From assembly GCA_031426915.1 (NCBI GenBank), contig JASJPB010000002.1, forward strand, positions 62,001-126,000: DNA of 64,000 bases, read 5' to 3'. The translations under genes and the position numbers were made by a program. Positions within the stretch are counted from its first letter, which is position 1. Each line of letters opens with the position of its first letter. Source of the stretch: Sulfurimicrobium sp031426915 (GTDB lineage: Bacteria > Pseudomonadota > Gammaproteobacteria > Burkholderiales > Sulfuricellaceae). The notes under the pieces were generated by a model. It saw nothing but the letters and a program-made list of their open reading frames with translations. It was not told where the DNA came from and made no database searches. Of this stretch, positions 1 through 8,278 are shown one piece after another.

Positions 1-59
1 CTGAACCAAAACAGGACTACACGCGCATGCTGTTGCGGGCTTCCTTGTTGGCAGGCTAG
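1..59 (+). CDS. 3' end of an unidentified gene, possibly an oligopeptide ABC transporter ATPase
   Basis: An open frame enters from the left edge and stops at TAG 57-59. It encodes 18 residues ending in DYTRMLLRASLLAG. The stop shares bases with the mltD stop on the other strand, as expected for two genes ending tail to tail. The PKQDYTRMLL stretch resembles the PxHPYTRxLL tail of oligopeptide-type ABC ATPases. That comparison is from memory and rests on very few residues, so the function is a guess. Confidence 0.35.
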   Translation, partial: EPKQDYTRMLLRASLLAG

Positions 60-1732
60 CCCTTGCCGTTTGTCACCGTGAGCTTGTTGCCAGGCTGCAA
101 GCTGTAATTGGCAGGGAGATTGTTCCAGCGTTGCAGATCGTTCACCGCCACATTGAAGCGGCGGGCGATGCTGAATACGGTGTCGCCACGTTTTACGACA
201 TAGTGGGCGCGTTTTGCGGGATCGGCCGAATTTTTTGCGAGCACGAGCGGTTTGTCCCTGCTCGTTTTAACTGGGGCCTGTTTCGCCTGGGCCAGCACAG
301 TAGCTTTCTCTGGCTTGACGGTGGCGAGTACGGTCAACTTCTGGCCGCGTGACAGGTTGTTGGATTTGAGGTGGTTCTGGTTTTTTAGCTGGGCCACCGA
401 CATGCCGTAGCGCTTGGCGATATTGAGCACGGTGTCGCCCTTGGCCACTGTATGGGTGCTGTTGCGGCCAGGTGAAGCGGGTTCGTGGGACGGTGCCTGA
501 TCAGGGATGTTGACTGCCAACACCGGTGCGTTGCCGGATTTGGATATGGGAACCAGCAGGGTTTGTGCCGCCGACAGATTTTTCCGTCCGGCAATGGTGT
601 TGATCTCCTTCAGGCGATCAAGCGAAATTCCAAAGCGCTGTGCGATGGCCGCCAGTTTCTCGCCCCGGCGTGGGGTGTAGGTTTGCCACGAGGACAGCGG
701 GGAATCGTAATTTTCCAGGTTGAGGGAAAAGCTGTTTGCCTTGTCTACCGGCAGCAGCAGGGTGGGTTTGCCCGTGCCTGCGACCAGCGGTTTGTTGTAT
801 GCCGGGTTGAGGGCGACGAATTCATCCATCGGGACTTCGGCCAGGCGCGCCGCCACGGATACATCCATTTGCTGTTTGATTTTCACCTTGGCGAAATAGG
901 GGCTGTTGGGGATGGAATTCAGTTCCAGGCCATAAGCGCCAGGGTTCATCACGATGTTTTTCACCGCCATCAGCTTGGGCACGTAATTGCGTGTTTCAGG
1001 CGGCATGCGCAGACTGAGGTAGTCGGTGGGCTCGCCGCGTGCCACATTCTTCGCGATGGCGCGACCTACGGAGCCCTCGCCCCAGTTGTAGGCGGCCAAA
1101 GCCAGTTCCCAGCTGCCGAACATGTTGTAGAGTTTTTGCAAATAGTCCAGCGCGGCATCGGTGGCGGCAAGGATGTCGCGCCGACCGTCGTAGAGCCAGT
1201 TCTGATTAAGGCCGAAGTTCTTGCCGGTGGAGGGGATGAACTGCCAGATGCCGGAAGCGTGGCTGGTGGAGTAGGCTTTGGGGTTGTAGGCGCTTTCAAT
1301 CATGGGTAGCAGCGCGATTTCAGTCGGCATGCCGCGTTTTTCAACTTCTTCCACGATATGAAACAGGTAGCGCTGGCTGCGGTCTACCATGCGCCGCATG
1401 TAGTCGGGCCGGTTGGCGTACCAGGCTTCGTGCTCTTTCACCAGGGGGCTTTCCAGGTCGGCCAGTGTGAAGCCGATGCGGATGCGTTCCCAAAGGTTGC
1501 TGTTCTCGGCGTCGAGGCCAGGCAGCCTGAGTGACGATTTGCCAATGCTGATTTGATCCGTCGGGCGAAGGGTAAGTTGCGCGTCCGGAAAGTCGATGTC
1601 GGTAGAGACGGACTGCTCGCCTTGATAGAACGTGAAATCGGTTATTGGTGCGTCGTCGTCGGCTATTGCCGTTGTCGTGTTACAGAACCCGAAGGCCGTC
1701 AATACAAGGAAAAGGATCGTTCTCGATTGCAT
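56..1732 (-). CDS. mltD: Membrane-bound lytic murein transglycosylase D (SLT domain plus three LysM)
   Basis: This is a 558-residue periplasmic enzyme that cleaves peptidoglycan glycan strands to 1,6-anhydro-muropeptides. The N-terminal signal peptide ends near AIA-DDD. I see no proper lipobox (FGFC has Phe before Cys), so unlike E. coli MltD it may be soluble or anchored only by its LysM domains. The SLT domain spans roughly residues 115-240, with catalytic Glu146 in MIESAYNPKAYS, then SGIWQFIPSTG and AAYNWGEGSV. Three LysM peptidoglycan-binding modules follow near residues 345-395, 425-468 and 508-554. The gene is convergent with the gene fragment at the left edge. The family assignment is firm; the exact member (MltD) follows from SLT plus multiple LysM. 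Confidence 0.93.
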   Translation of the reverse strand: MQSRTILFLVLTAFGFCNTTTAIADDDAPITDFTFYQGEQSVSTDIDFPDAQLTLRPTDQISIGKSSLRLPGLDAENSNLWERIRIGFTLADLESPLVKEHEAWYANRPDYMRRMVDRSQRYLFHIVEEVEKRGMPTEIALLPMIESAYNPKAYSTSHASGIWQFIPSTGKNFGLNQNWLYDGRRDILAATDAALDYLQKLYNMFGSWELALAAYNWGEGSVGRAIAKNVARGEPTDYLSLRMPPETRNYVPKLMAVKNIVMNPGAYGLELNSIPNSPYFAKVKIKQQMDVSVAARLAEVPMDEFVALNPAYNKPLVAGTGKPTLLLPVDKANSFSLNLENYDSPLSSWQTYTPRRGEKLAAIAQRFGISLDRLKEINTIAGRKNLSAAQTLLVPISKSGNAPVLAVNIPDQAPSHEPASPGRNSTHTVAKGDTVLNIAKRYGMSVAQLKNQNHLKSNNLSRGQKLTVLATVKPEKATVLAQAKQAPVKTSRDKPLVLAKNSADPAKRAHYVVKRGDTVFSIARRFNVAVNDLQRWNNLPANYSLQPGNKLTVTNGKG

Positions 1733-1817
1733 TCTGGTGGCTGGGCTTCTGGTGTCGAGGGAGAGAAAACCCCATGATGATAATGAATATTGGGGGGTGA
1801 GGTCAAGGAAAACTCGA

Positions 1818-2585
1818 TCAGTCCAGGCTGTCCTTCCACTGCCGGACGGCTGCGAAAACGCTGCTGGGCGAGCTTAGCGGATGACCGGCAAAACGGCTTG
1901 CGGCCTCGATTACGTGCGGCTCACCCCAGCGCAGGAAAGGGTTGGTCAGTTTTTCCAGGGCGATGCTTGAAGGCAGTGTGGGGCGGCCCTGTTCGCGGGT
2001 TTGCCGGTCACGTTGTTCGCGTTCCAGCAGTGCCGTGTTGCCGGGTTCCACGATTTTGGCGAAGCGGATGTTCGCCAGCGTGTATTCATGGGCGCAATAT
2101 ACCCGCGTATCGTTGGGCAAGGCGGCAAATTTTGCCAGGGACGACTGCATCTGCTCCGCGCTGCCTTCGAACAGGCGGCCGCAGCCGCAGGCGAACAGGG
2201 TGTCGCCACAAAACAGCGAATTTATCCCATAATATGCAACATGGCCGGAAGTATGGCCTGGCACGTCCAGCACCTGGAGGCGGATGTCCAATTCGGGAAT
2301 TTCAATTGGGCCGCCCTCGCCAACAGGGTGCGTGATGCTGGGGATGGCCTCGTGGCGTGGGCCGAAAACCGGAACTCCGAAGCGTTGCGCCAGTTCATCA
2401 GCGCCGCCGCTGTGGTCGTAGTGGTGGTGAGTAAGCAGAATGGCCGCAAGCTTGAGCCCGTGGGCTTGCAGGTAATTCAGCGCCGGTTCGGCATCGCCGG
2501 GGTCCACGACAACGGCAGCCGCTTTATGGCGGATCAGCCAGATATAGTTATCTTCAAAGGCGGGGATGGGAATAATTTCGATCAT
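1818..2585 (-). CDS. gloB: Hydroxyacylglutathione hydrolase (glyoxalase II)
   Basis: A 255-residue metallo-beta-lactamase-fold hydrolase that converts S-D-lactoylglutathione to D-lactate and glutathione, the second step of methylglyoxal detoxification. The metal-binding motif THHHYDHSGG lies near residues 52-61, with further ligands in DVPGHTSGHVAYY and CAHEYTLANIRF. The length matches family members of about 250-258 residues, and the C-terminal substrate-binding part is present. It is divergent from the methyltransferase at 2614, with only 28 bp between start codons, so the two probably share a promoter region. Confidence 0.94.
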   Translation of the reverse strand: MIEIIPIPAFEDNYIWLIRHKAAAVVVDPGDAEPALNYLQAHGLKLAAILLTHHHYDHSGGADELAQRFGVPVFGPRHEAIPSITHPVGEGGPIEIPELDIRLQVLDVPGHTSGHVAYYGINSLFCGDTLFACGCGRLFEGSAEQMQSSLAKFAALPNDTRVYCAHEYTLANIRFAKIVEPGNTALLEREQRDRQTREQGRPTLPSSIALEKLTNPFLRWGEPHVIEAASRFAGHPLSSPSSVFAAVRQWKDSLD

Positions 2586-2613
2586 CGGCCTATGTTTGGC
2601 TGAGGCTCATTAA

Positions 2614-3330
2614 ATGTCAAGCCTTGACGAAAAAGCATGGTTTGCTTCGCCCTTGGGCCGGTATCTGGTTGAACGGGAACAGGCTTACCACGATCAGGCT
2701 GTCTCGGATATTTTCGGCTATAACGCGGTGCAACTGGGCTTGCTGCAACACGATCTGTTGCGCGCGAGTCGTATTCCTTTTCGTTCTCGCACCGGCCTGG
2801 CGGACGGGGTGACGGTGAGGGCGGATGCGCTGCAGCTGCCCTTTGCCAGCCAGACCATAGACTTGCTGCTGCTGCCCCACCTGCTGGAATTCAGCGAGCA
2901 TCCTCACCAGATATTGCGCGAAGCGGAGCGGGTTCTGATGCCGGAGGGACAGATTATCATCAGCGCATATAACCCTTTCAGTTTGTGGGGGCTGTGGCGA
3001 TCCTTGCCTTATAATCGCCGCGCCTATCCCTGGCATGGCCACTTTATCGGCCTGTCGCGGCTCAAGGACTGGCTGGCGTTGCTGGGATTCGAGGTGGTGG
3101 GGGGGCGGATGTGCGCTTATGCGCCGCCCTTGCAAAACGCGAGCTGGTTGCGCAAATTCGAGTTCATGGAAGCGGCCGGTGACCGCTGGTGGGCGCTGGC
3201 TGGTGGCGTATATTTCATTCAGGCCAAAAAGCGTGTGCATGGCATGCGCCTGATCCTGCCGGGTTGGAATGAAGCCAGGGCGGCGCGCAAGGGGTTGGCG
3301 CCGGCAGCGCAAAAAACGCTCACGCAATGA
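2614..3330 (+). CDS. Class I SAM-dependent methyltransferase (type 11 fold)
   Basis: A 238-residue protein of unknown substrate. Residues 65-120 carry a methyltransferase core of the Methyltransf_11 type: DALQLPFASQTIDLLLLPH (acidic loop and motif II region), then REAERVLMPEGQIIISAYNP (post-motif strand). The classical glycine-rich motif I is degenerate in this protein. Homologues are commonly found beside gloB, rnhA and dnaQ in betaproteobacteria, and that order holds here. No partner or ligand residue identifies the substrate, so only the general class is called. Confidence 0.8.
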   Translation: MSSLDEKAWFASPLGRYLVEREQAYHDQAVSDIFGYNAVQLGLLQHDLLRASRIPFRSRTGLADGVTVRADALQLPFASQTIDLLLLPHLLEFSEHPHQILREAERVLMPEGQIIISAYNPFSLWGLWRSLPYNRRAYPWHGHFIGLSRLKDWLALLGFEVVGGRMCAYAPPLQNASWLRKFEFMEAAGDRWWALAGGVYFIQAKKRVHGMRLILPGWNEARAARKGLAPAAQKTLTQ

Positions 3331-3391
3331 ATGAAAGATATAACAAATGAACAAAAAAAGCCGTACCCATAACTTGGTGTCAGGAGAACCT

Positions 3392-3865
3392 TTGCTTCAG
3401 AATCAGGTTTTACCTGATACCGTTGGCATGGTTGATATATATACTGACGGAGCATGCAAGGGAAATCCTGGTCCGGGCGGCTGGGGTGCCCTGTTGCGTT
3501 TCGGCGACAAGGAGAAGGAATTGTATGGCGGCGAAAAGCTCACTACCAATAACCGCATGGAGCTTCTGGCTGTAATCAGGGCGCTCGAGGCGTTGAATCG
3601 CTCGTGTCGGGCGCGGGTTCACACCGATTCGCAGTATGTCCAGAAAGGGATCAGTGAGTGGATACATAACTGGAAACTGCGGGGCTGGCGCACGGCGGAC
3701 AAGAAACCGGTCAAGAACGTGGATTTATGGCGGCAACTGGATACGCTGGCGGGCCAGCATCAACTGCAATGGGTGTGGGTAAAAGGCCATGCGGGGCATG
3801 CTGATAACGAACGCGCTGACCAGTTGGCCAATCGCGGAGTTGAAACCCTTCAAAACACAATTTAA
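3392..3865 (+). CDS. rnhA: Ribonuclease HI
   Basis: RNase HI cleaves the RNA strand of RNA-DNA hybrids in R-loops and Okazaki primers. Catalytic acidic residues are visible in YTDGACKGNPG, NRMELLAV, HTDSQYV and ADQLANRG. The reading frame is open from an ATG at 3347, but I place the start at TTG 3392. It has a good Shine-Dalgarno (AGGAGA, 3382-3387) four bases upstream and gives 157 residues, close to the 155 of E. coli. ATG 3347 would add 15 residues without a clear ribosome site, and ATG 3428 would give a bare 145-residue core. The gene sits between the methyltransferase and dnaQ on the same strand. Confidence 0.93.
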   Translation: MLQNQVLPDTVGMVDIYTDGACKGNPGPGGWGALLRFGDKEKELYGGEKLTTNNRMELLAVIRALEALNRSCRARVHTDSQYVQKGISEWIHNWKLRGWRTADKKPVKNVDLWRQLDTLAGQHQLQWVWVKGHAGHADNERADQLANRGVETLQNTI

Positions 3866-3892
3866 CACGACTGAAAATAGAGCATCCCAACC

Positions 3893-4600
3893 TTGCGCCA
3901 GATTATCCTAGACACCGAAACCACCGGCCTGGAAACCAGCCTCGGTCACCGCATTATTGAAATTGCTGCCGTCGAGATGGTGAACCGTCGGCTTACCAAC
4001 AACCACTTTCACCAATATCTCAATCCCGGACGGGAAATTGATCCGGGCGCCCAGCAGGTGCATGGCATCAGCCTGGATTTTCTGCAGGACAAGCCCCCGT
4101 TCCGCGATATCGTCCAGGATTTCCTGGATTACGTCGCGGGTGGCGAGCTCGTCATCCACAACGCCCCCTTCGATATCGGCTTTCTCAATTACGAGTTGGG
4201 CCTGCTGGGAATGCAGCCGATCCAGCATTACTGTCCGCTTATTACCGATACCCTGAAAATGGCCAAGGAACTGCGTCCGGGCCAGAGAAACAACCTCGAC
4301 GCGCTGTGCAAGAATTATCAGATCGACAACTCCAAGCGCACCCTGCACGGGGCGCTGGTCGATACGGAATTACTGGCTGAAGTGTATCTGGCCATGACGC
4401 GTGGCCAGGAAAACCTGATCATTGAAGCCGTGCCGGTACAGGTAAAAAACATTGCCCGAACACATGGCGTGCGCGTGCCGTTACCTGTCTTGCGGGCCGA
4501 TGAGGAAGAGTTGCAGGTGCACTCTCGCTACCTGGAAGAACTGGATAAGGCGAGTCGAGGCAGTTGCGTGTGGCAAATGGTAGCCCAAGGTGATGGCTAA
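3893..4600 (+). CDS. dnaQ: DNA polymerase III epsilon subunit (3'-5' proofreading exonuclease)
   Basis: A 235-residue DEDDh exonuclease that proofreads for the replicative polymerase. Exo I is DTETTGLE (residues 7-14), Exo II is HNAPFDIGFLNYEL and Exo III is LHGALVDTELLAEVY with the general-base His. The C-terminal extension after about residue 185 is the alpha-subunit-binding tail. The start is a TTG at 3893, immediately before the conserved RQIILDTETTG core; no ATG lies nearby. The stop overlaps the following gene's start region by 8-11 bases. The rnhA-dnaQ adjacency is common in proteobacteria. Confidence 0.95.
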   Translation: MRQIILDTETTGLETSLGHRIIEIAAVEMVNRRLTNNHFHQYLNPGREIDPGAQQVHGISLDFLQDKPPFRDIVQDFLDYVAGGELVIHNAPFDIGFLNYELGLLGMQPIQHYCPLITDTLKMAKELRPGQRNNLDALCKNYQIDNSKRTLHGALVDTELLAEVYLAMTRGQENLIIEAVPVQVKNIARTHGVRVPLPVLRADEEELQVHSRYLEELDKASRGSCVWQMVAQGDG

Positions 4601-5531
4601 GACGGCCTTGCGTTTCCTGTTGGCGTGTTTTTTCCTGATCATTGCGAACTCCGTTTTCGCCGCGCCTGCCAATATAGCCATTGTACTGAGCGATGAGTCG
4701 GCGCCTTACCAGGAAACAGCCAACAGCGTACGAGCGGCTCTGGATCAAGGGGCCGCGCGGGCGGTAGTGACGCTTTATTCCCTTACCCTGACGGAGAAAA
4801 AGTTCGATCTCTCCCGGGATCGTCCGGACCTGATCGTGGCGGTTGGCGCGCGCGCGGCACAGGAGATGGCGGCGCGCAATTTATCGACCCCGATTTTGTC
4901 GACGCTGATTCCGCGCCAGTTTTTTGAAAAACTCGCGGGCCACCGGGATTCCAGACAATTTTCAGCTGTCTATCTCGATCAGCCCTTGGCGCGCCAGATA
5001 GAATTGATCCGCCTGGCGTTGCCCGAAAAAACCAGAATCGGCGTGGTGATGGGTCCGGAGTCCCTGGATAATTTGAAGTCGCTGCAAGCCGTTGTCAAGG
5101 AGGCCAAATTCGGCCTGGCATTGGAAAAAATCAGTGCCAGCGAAGAGTTGCTGCCGACTTTGCAACGCGTGCTCGCAGATAGCGATGTGTTGCTGGCACT
5201 GCCCGATCCGCTGGTTTTCAACAAGGGCACGGTGCAAAGTTTGTTGCTTACCACCTATCGCTACCAGGATCCCGTGATCGGTTTTTCCCAGGCCTACGTC
5301 AAGGCCGGCGCTCTGGCGGCGGTGTATTCCACGCCGGAGCAGATTGGCAGGCATGCGGGGGAGGTTCTGGTGCGGGCTTTGGCCGGACGCACATTGATGC
5401 TGCCGCCCCCGGAGTACCCGAAATATTTTTCCGTTAGCGTCAATTACCAGGTGGCTCGCTCGCTTGGTCTTTCCGTCGGTGATGAGGCGGTTATTTACCA
5501 GAAATTGAAACACATGGCGGATACGGAATGA
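4593..5531 (+). CDS. Periplasmic ABC-type substrate-binding-like protein coupled to a GGDEF-EAL protein
   Basis: A protein of about 312 residues with an N-terminal signal peptide (a hydrophobic stretch ending in SVFAAP, near residue 24). The rest resembles the ABC transporter substrate-binding fold of the COG2984/LuxQ-periplasmic type: IAIVLSDESAPYQE, DLIVAVGARAAQEMA, RIGVVMGPES and LLALPDPLVFN. The start may be GTG 4590 or ATG 4593. No permease or ATPase gene is nearby. Its stop overlaps the ATG of the membrane GGDEF-EAL protein (ATGA, 5528-5531). I infer that it acts as the periplasmic sensor that tunes that c-di-GMP enzyme rather than as part of an importer. The ligand is unknown. Confidence 0.75.
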   Translation: MAKTALRFLLACFFLIIANSVFAAPANIAIVLSDESAPYQETANSVRAALDQGAARAVVTLYSLTLTEKKFDLSRDRPDLIVAVGARAAQEMAARNLSTPILSTLIPRQFFEKLAGHRDSRQFSAVYLDQPLARQIELIRLALPEKTRIGVVMGPESLDNLKSLQAVVKEAKFGLALEKISASEELLPTLQRVLADSDVLLALPDPLVFNKGTVQSLLLTTYRYQDPVIGFSQAYVKAGALAAVYSTPEQIGRHAGEVLVRALAGRTLMLPPPEYPKYFSVSVNYQVARSLGLSVGDEAVIYQKLKHMADTE

Positions 5532-7708
5532 GACTCTGGGGCATAAACAAACGGGTCATGTTTCTGGCACTGATGCCGGCTGCCGTGATCGCGCTGTTGC
5601 TGGCGGTCTATTTCGTCTCCTCTGGCATGGAAAATCTTGACCGTTCCCTGCACGAGCGCGGTCTGGTGATTGCACGGCAACTGGCTCCGGCAAGCGAATT
5701 CGGCGTGTTCTCGGGCAATCGCGACATTTTGCAGCGCCTGGCCGACGCCACCATGAAAGAGGCGGATGTGACGGCCATCACCATCACCAATATGGACGGG
5801 GCCATCCTTGCCTCGAGCGGCAAATCGCTCGGGCCGCCTGTGTTGTCAGGGCACGGCGCGGGTCTGTATGTCGCGGTGGCGGAGCAGGGAGAGGCGCTGA
5901 CCTTCAGCGCCCCGGTTTTGCAAAGCCAGACCGAGGTGGACGATCTGGGCTTCGGGCTTTCTCCGCAGCAGGTTGTCGCGCCCAAGGGCAAAATATTGGG
6001 GAGGGTGAATCTGGAGTTGTCCCGCGCCAGCACCCAAGCCCATAAGAAACAATTGATCCTGAATGGCTTGCTGATAACGCTGTTCGGCCTGGCGGCAAGT
6101 GCTTTTCTTGCGCTGCGCATGAGCCGTGACGTGATATTTCCCATCAGGCGTTTGGCGCAAGCGGTGGACAAGCTCGGGATGGGCTGTCTGGACGTGCGTG
6201 TCGATGAAAAGTCGGGCGGCGAACTGCGCACCCTGGAACGTGGCGTCAACGCCATGGCCGCTGCGTTGCAGGCTGCACAGGAACGTATGCAGGAGCGTAT
6301 TGACGAGGCTACCGAGAGGCTCTCGTACCAGGCAACCCACGATGCGCTGACCGGCTTGATCAACCGTCGCGAATTCGAGCGTCGGCTGGAAAAAGCGCTG
6401 TCCGTGGCGCGTGAGGAGGGGGTGGCGCATGCCCTGTGTTACCTGGATCTGGACCAGTTCAAGATTGTCAACGATACCTGTGGCCATGTGGCGGGCGATG
6501 AATTGCTGCGCCAACTCACGGTGCTGCTGCAAAGCAAGGTGCGCGGAGTCGATACGCTGGCGCGCCTGGGGGGGGACGAGTTCGGCGTGCTGCTGAATAA
6601 CTGCCCGCTGGAGCAGGCCCAGGTGGTGGCTGATTTGTTGCGTCAGACTGTGAAGGATTTCCACTTTGCCTGGCATGACAAGCCTTTTGTGATTGGTGTC
6701 AGCATCGGTTTGGTACCCATTACACAGGACTGCGAGACGCTCGCCAATGTGCTTGGTTGCGCCGATGCCGCCTGCTACGCCGCCAAAGATCTGGGACGCA
6801 ACAGGGTGCACGTGTATCGCGTGGAAGACAGTGAATTGGCGCAGCGCCAGGGTGAAATGAACTGGGTGGCGCGGATTACCCATGCCATCGAGGAAAACCG
6901 CTTCCGTCTCTATTGCCAGAGCATCATGCCGCTAGGGGATACTGAGGGAGAGGGATGCCATTTTGAAATTCTGTTGCGCATGTTGGGTGACAGCGGCGAT
7001 CTTATCCCGCCCATGGCCTTTATTCCTGCTGCTGAACGTTACAATTTGATGCCCTCCATAGACCGCTGGGTGGTGAGTACGGCATTTGGCCAGTACTGGA
7101 AAATTTTTTCACCGCACATGCAGGATGATGCGTGCCACACCTTTACCGTGAATCTATCCGGTCCTTCTTTGTGCGACGATCATTTCCTGAATTTCATCAA
7201 ACGCCAGTTTGCCTTGTATCAAGTGCCTCATCGTCATGTCTGCTTCGAAATTACCGAAACCGCAGCCATCTCCAATCTGGCACGGGCCGGGGAATTCATC
7301 AGCGAATTGCGCGCCCAGGGGTGTCGGTTTTCCCTGGATGACTTTGGTAGTGGCTTGTCTTCCTTTACCTATCTCAAAAACATGCAGGTGGATTACCTCA
7401 AGATCGACGGGTCTTTTGTGCGGGATATGGCGGATGACGCAATGGACCACGCCATGGTGTCCGCCATCAACCAGGTAGGCCACGTCATGGGACTCAAGAC
7501 GATTGCAGAAGGCGTGGAAAACGAAGCAACCCTGGAGCAGTTGCGCCGGATGGGTGTGGATTTCGCGCAGGGCTTTGGCATCGAGCCACCCAGGCCGCTT
7601 GAGGAACTGGCCTCGAGCCTGTTATCGGTCGCAGATCGTGGCGATCCGTTCCCATTTTCGATACGCGAAAATAGCGTGTGCGACACCCCGGAAAGTGTGA
7701 GCCAATAA
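5528..7708 (+). CDS. Membrane HAMP-GGDEF-EAL c-di-GMP enzyme
   Basis: A 726-residue inner-membrane protein. Transmembrane segment 1 is near residues 12-30, a periplasmic sensor of about 150 residues follows, and transmembrane segment 2 is near 178-198. A HAMP linker leads to a GGDEF domain with an intact RLGGDEFGVLL active site and then an EAL domain. The EAL signature reads EILLR (Ile instead of Ala/Val), but the metal and catalytic positions remain: TVNLSG, FEITETA, DDFGSG, KIDGSF and AEGVEN. Both cyclase and phosphodiesterase activities are therefore possible. Start ATG 5528 overlaps the stop of the upstream binding protein by four bases, which indicates translational coupling. Confidence 0.92.
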   Translation: MRLWGINKRVMFLALMPAAVIALLLAVYFVSSGMENLDRSLHERGLVIARQLAPASEFGVFSGNRDILQRLADATMKEADVTAITITNMDGAILASSGKSLGPPVLSGHGAGLYVAVAEQGEALTFSAPVLQSQTEVDDLGFGLSPQQVVAPKGKILGRVNLELSRASTQAHKKQLILNGLLITLFGLAASAFLALRMSRDVIFPIRRLAQAVDKLGMGCLDVRVDEKSGGELRTLERGVNAMAAALQAAQERMQERIDEATERLSYQATHDALTGLINRREFERRLEKALSVAREEGVAHALCYLDLDQFKIVNDTCGHVAGDELLRQLTVLLQSKVRGVDTLARLGGDEFGVLLNNCPLEQAQVVADLLRQTVKDFHFAWHDKPFVIGVSIGLVPITQDCETLANVLGCADAACYAAKDLGRNRVHVYRVEDSELAQRQGEMNWVARITHAIEENRFRLYCQSIMPLGDTEGEGCHFEILLRMLGDSGDLIPPMAFIPAAERYNLMPSIDRWVVSTAFGQYWKIFSPHMQDDACHTFTVNLSGPSLCDDHFLNFIKRQFALYQVPHRHVCFEITETAAISNLARAGEFISELRAQGCRFSLDDFGSGLSSFTYLKNMQVDYLKIDGSFVRDMADDAMDHAMVSAINQVGHVMGLKTIAEGVENEATLEQLRRMGVDFAQGFGIEPPRPLEELASSLLSVADRGDPFPFSIRENSVCDTPESVSQ

Positions 7709-7730
7709 GCAAGCGACCTTCCCGGACCCT

Positions 7731-7749
7731 CGCCAGCCATGGGTTGGCG
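7731..7749 (+). terminator. Hairpin just after the GGDEF-EAL gene, weak terminator candidate
   Basis: CGCCAGCC (7731-7738) pairs with GGTTGGCG (7742-7749) across a three-base loop, with one G-U pair. It lies 23 bases past the stop codon, but the downstream bases are A-rich rather than T-rich on this strand. Intrinsic termination is therefore uncertain. Confidence 0.35.
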
Positions 7750-7806
7750 AAACATGAACAAAGCGTAACAGACACCCTCTTCGCTTCACCCTATCATCCT
7801 TCCCCA

Positions 7807-7828
7807 TAAGTGGTGACCAAGCCACTTA
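7807..7828. repeat. Inverted repeat upstream of fccA
   Basis: TAAGTGG (7807-7813) and CCACTTA (7822-7828) are perfect 7-base arms around an 8-base spacer. It lies about 125 bases before the fccA start. It could be an operator or part of a terminator for the upstream gene; the sequence alone does not decide. Confidence 0.4.
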
Positions 7829-7888
7829 CCCGCCGACCCGGATTCGATCTTTCCGGCCGCCTGCTTCTGAAAGTTGGCAGCAGACATG

Positions 7889-7907
7889 GCTTAAGCGAGT
7901 CTTAAGC
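7889..7907. promoter_or_regulatory. Palindromic operator candidate upstream of fccAB
   Basis: GCTTAAG (7889-7895) and CTTAAGC (7901-7907) form a perfect 7-base inverted repeat with a 5-base spacer, 45 bases before the fccA start codon. The size and position fit a dimeric repressor or activator site near a promoter. The regulator is unknown. Confidence 0.45.
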
Positions 7908-7952
7908 CTGGCGTGTTTACATATGCAGGTCTTTTCACCAATGGAGGTCATT

Positions 7953-8258
7953 ATGCATCGTTTCATCGTTACCGCCGGGTTCGCCGCGCTTGTGGCGTCG
8001 CAGGTGTCCGTCGCGCAAGCGGCAACTCAGCCCCATCCCGGCAGGCTGCTCGCTTCAAACTGTTTCCAGTGCCACGGCACGGAAGGACGCGGGGGATTCG
8101 AACGCCTGGCAGGCAAGTCATCTTCGGATATCTACGGCGACATGAGGGAAATGAAGCTCAAATCTTCCGGCAACGACATCATGAAAGCCCATGCCAAGGG
8201 ATATACCGACGCCGAATTGAGGCTGATTGCGGATTATTTCGCTCAGCTGCCGCGTTAA
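7953..8258 (+). CDS. fccA: Monoheme cytochrome c subunit of flavocytochrome c sulfide dehydrogenase
   Basis: A 101-residue periplasmic c-type cytochrome that accepts electrons from the FAD subunit encoded next door. The signal peptide ends near VAQAA. There is one heme site, CFQCH, near residue 33 of the precursor, and the distal Met is probably in REMKLKSSG. ATG 7953 is chosen because GGAGG (7943-7947) lies five bases upstream; the frame also opens at 7923 without such a site. It is monoheme, like the Thiobacillus-type FccA, not the diheme 21-kDa form of Allochromatium. fccB starts 20 bases after its stop. Confidence 0.88.
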   Translation: MHRFIVTAGFAALVASQVSVAQAATQPHPGRLLASNCFQCHGTEGRGGFERLAGKSSSDIYGDMREMKLKSSGNDIMKAHAKGYTDAELRLIADYFAQLPR

Positions 8259-8278
8259 ACATTCGAGGAGATATTTAA

